Source: Selaginella tamariscina (lineage: Eukaryota > Streptophyta > Lycopodiopsida > Selaginellales > Selaginellaceae). From it: a DNA stretch of 64,000 nt. Shown here in pieces: positions 61,566-64,000 of this stretch. The stretch's first letter is position 1; every line of letters starts with the position of its first letter. The stretch covers positions 338,001-402,000 of the forward strand of contig PUQB01000185.1 of assembly GCA_003024785.1 (NCBI GenBank). The letters run 5' to 3'. The translations under genes were made by a program, and so were the position numbers. Under the pieces are notes generated by a model. That model did not search any database and had not been told where the DNA came from. It saw only the letters and a list, made by a program, of their open reading frames with translations.

Positions 61566-63678
61566 TATATAAGTTACCATACACATCAATCAAAGAAATT
61601 AAAACATTTTGAGAACATACTAAATGTATTTTATATGCATTACACAACACAAAGGCATAATCATATTTATGCATACATGTATAAATTTATTTGTTTATAT
61701 ATTTTATTCAAATAGATATATCTTAATACTTTCAGTACAAGTTACTAAGTTTTACACTAAATACAACTTACGTGTATGTGTGTATATGTAATTATATATG
61801 TATGTGTATATGTAACTTCTCTTTATTTGTATATATATGTTTATGTTTTATGAAATATTTCCATAACAGTGAAATAATAAATAATTATTATTAAATTAAT
61901 ATTAATTAAGAAAATTTAATTTGTAATTGTAATTGTTGAAACTATTCTATATGTTTACCAAGTGTATGATAAAGATAGCTTGTAACTTATATACATAATT
62001 AAAATAAACAGAAACATCTAAAGTGCTAAAACATAGCATGCCATTTTTGTATTTAGCCATAATATAAATGTTCCTTTATAATAATTTATTAAATAATTTA
62101 ATATTTTAATGATTCATAATACTAATTTTATACGGTAATATAACTAATTATTATGCACCACTACGTAAAATCTAGACACCCTCGTAAAACCACCCGACCT
62201 TCCCAAAATTGTCTTTAATGCTTCCAATTTTAATGTGTCCTTAATTCTCTATTATATCTAGGTATATCTACTTAGAAATATTCTATACTAATAAACTTCA
62301 ATATAATTTAATTTTTAATTATTGTTAAGTATTCTTAATTATTTACAATGGACTGATTTAAATTTATTTATTTTTTAAATAACTTTTTAATAAAAAATAA
62401 GCTTTGACTTTGGCCACTATACCATTGTTTTAATACCGGAATGGATCCTCGACAATGGATCGGTATACTGGACGATGTCCTTATTCAAGCATATTTTAGG
62501 AATATTAATAGGTTTTTTTTTTATATATATTCAAGTACATTCCAAAATATTTAACTAATTATAACTAGATTTCCATCCAATTCAAGCATCTATTGGAAAC
62601 TTTGACACTCTACAAGATTGGAGTACACACACGCACGCACACACAGACATGCGTGTGGTGTATATACGTATTATTTACTATATTACACAGTTAAATATAT
62701 TTATGTAACCCATAATCGTTAAGAGAGAGTAGAATTCAGAAATAATGTTTGAAGTAAATCAGCTGAATTTATTGTTTTATAAATATTTTTCAAATGGGTA
62801 GGCGGGAACCATGGAGTTTATTAATTAATTAAATGTTATGTATTAATTTAATATTATATTTTTATATACTAAAATGATTTTAATGCATATCATATGTAAT
62901 CGGTTATACGAAGATAAAAAGGATAATCAGAACATATTGCATTTATTAAAACCATTAAATCATCAGTGTTGTTTGTTTGTTTGGCTTATTATATAAATGA
63001 AAAATATTGAAATATGCTCTCTCTCTCTCTCTCAAACATAAATATATATTTTGATATATAATGGATTACCGGGCTTATCATTTATGTTGCAAGAGTGGCT
63101 ATTGTGAAGCAGCTACAGTTTACACGTGTGTGTGTGTGATGTGTGTGTGAGAGAGAGAGAGATATATGTACACGACCTTCCATGTTTATAATGTGATATA
63201 CATTATCATAATGAATTTGGGAGGCAAATTTTAGCATGTTATATAAACATATAAATAGGTTGCTGGGTATGGTTGTAACAATATTTAAATGATATTATAT
63301 ATCATGTCCAAGAATACAATACATGCTGACCTTTCTACTTGAAATTAGAGCACACTTTTTTGTTAGATAATTAGTCTCTTTAGTTAAATTCATAGGCAAA
63401 CACATACGGTCGCATATGAGCATAACTCGTACGTATACGTATATGTGTACACTGTAATAAGAAAGTAGTCTACGTATATCAGTACAGTGATCTGTACGGT
63501 ACACACACGAACAAACAACGGAATTTTAGTTATATCGAGGAATATTAGTTCACGGTTCTAACCTCCCGGATATATGGAGTAACCGTATACAACTGCCACG
63601 TTTTCTCCCGTGTTTTTCTGCAGGCTACAGGGCCGACAGAATCCCGTGCTTCACGGTGTTGGTCTCCTGTGAACAGAC
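60488..63678. other. 3.2 kb AT-rich intergenic DNA
   Basis: No gene recognised. Contains TA runs (60549-60567, 61533-61571), TG/GA runs (63126-63163) and the second copy of a dispersed repeat (62292-62570). The last ~150 bp become GC-richer and include a possible acceptor (ttctgcag|gctac, ~63623), so a 5' UTR intron of the next gene may lie here. Confidence 0.5.
62292..62570 (+). repeat. Dispersed AT-rich repeat, copy 2, with a ~100-bp GC-richer insert
   Basis: Matches 47432-47650 at both ends. Between them it has ~100 bp with no counterpart (ccactataccattg...catattttagg, ~62415-62505), containing near-palindromic words such as ggatcctcgacaatggatcg. Confidence 0.55.
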
Positions 63679-64000
63679 ATGGCTAACGAACGATCCCGTG
63701 AGCTCTCCGTGAACAGTGCCGCGGCTGTCGACAGTGCAATCTCCACCGTTGTTCAAGCAGTCGTCGGAGATGGACGGTGAAGATCTTTTCATACACACAC
63801 ACACACACATATATATGTATGTATATATTATGTATATTTTTTGTATTTATATACCAACTCATGTATGTACTTATTTAATCTGTATTGATTATCTATTTAA
63901 ATTAAATTCTTAATGTAGGACTCGAGAGCTCTCTGTGAACACTGCTGCAGCTGTAGATAGTGCAGTCTCAATGCTTGTCCAGGCAGTCGACTACGAACGT
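63679..64000 (+). CDS. 5' part of a gene encoding a tandem-repeat protein (exon = repeat unit)
   Basis: Exon 1 (63679-63776) starts MANERSRELSVNSAAAVDSA and continues ISTVVQAVVGDG. After a 142-bp intron, exon 2 (63919 to the window edge) encodes RTRELSVNTAAAVDSAVSML and VQAVDYER. The splice phase fits (CG|G ACT). Each exon carries one copy of a ~28-residue unit RELSVN[S/T]AAAVDSA[I/V]S..VQAV, so the gene appears built by exon duplication, with more units expected to the right. The units look like amphipathic helices. I do not recognise the family. There is no signal peptide. Confidence 0.65.

Overview
The window comes from a nuclear genome of a land plant. The support is: genes with many short GT-AG introns; a bHLH factor of the LRL/UNE12 type; PLS- and P-class pentatricopeptide genes; a BOR-type borate transporter; a KIX-domain MED15-like gene; telo-boxes (AACCCTA) ahead of the cytosolic ribosomal protein gene RPL11; and Ty3/gypsy elements primed by initiator tRNA-Met. 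Intergenic DNA is very AT-rich and full of TA, CA/TG and CT/GA microsatellites. The lineage cannot be fixed from the sequence. The Sushi/Tcn1-like Gag of one element would suit a non-seed plant, but that is only a hint.

Layout. 0-0.9 kb: the end of a broken acidic/coiled-coil gene and a decayed 2OG-Fe(II) oxygenase fragment. 1.6-5.5 kb (minus): a 12-exon gene with two lytic-transglycosylase-like domains. 5.5-7.7 kb: AT-rich intergenic DNA. 7.7-24.0 kb: a transposon nest. It is an old minus-strand gypsy element, split by a 10.4-kb chromovirus-like element (5-bp target duplication CAACT) and carrying two solo LTRs of a third family in opposite orientation. The 10.4-kb element has, where RNase H and integrase should lie, about 2.6 kb packed with nested stem-loops. 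24.9-44.8 kb is the gene-rich core: bHLH, a PLS-PPR gene, a tiny secreted cysteine-rich peptide, a P-class PPR gene that shares a 150-bp telo-box promoter with RPL11, a putative eIF4E-interacting protein, an unidentified gene, a PPR remnant, and a MED15-like gene with a decayed tandem copy. 48.3-51.5 kb: a BOR-type transporter. 52.1-60.5 kb: a solo LTR (duplication TCTCT) into which a young chromodomain gypsy element inserted (duplication GCTAT). 60.5-63.7 kb: AT-rich DNA. 63.7 kb to the edge: the start of a repeat protein.

A cross-cutting feature is that several clearly conserved genes (BOR, the SLT-domain gene, bHLH, both PPR genes, the young retroelement) carry isolated 1-nt frameshifts, many in homopolymers, while the flanking codons remain conserved. 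RPL11 and the putative eIF4E-interacting gene are clean. The choice between residual assembly indels and true pseudogenes has to be settled before any of these genes is called dead.

All exon models were read by eye from splice sites, frame continuity and family resemblance. No alignment or database search was run.
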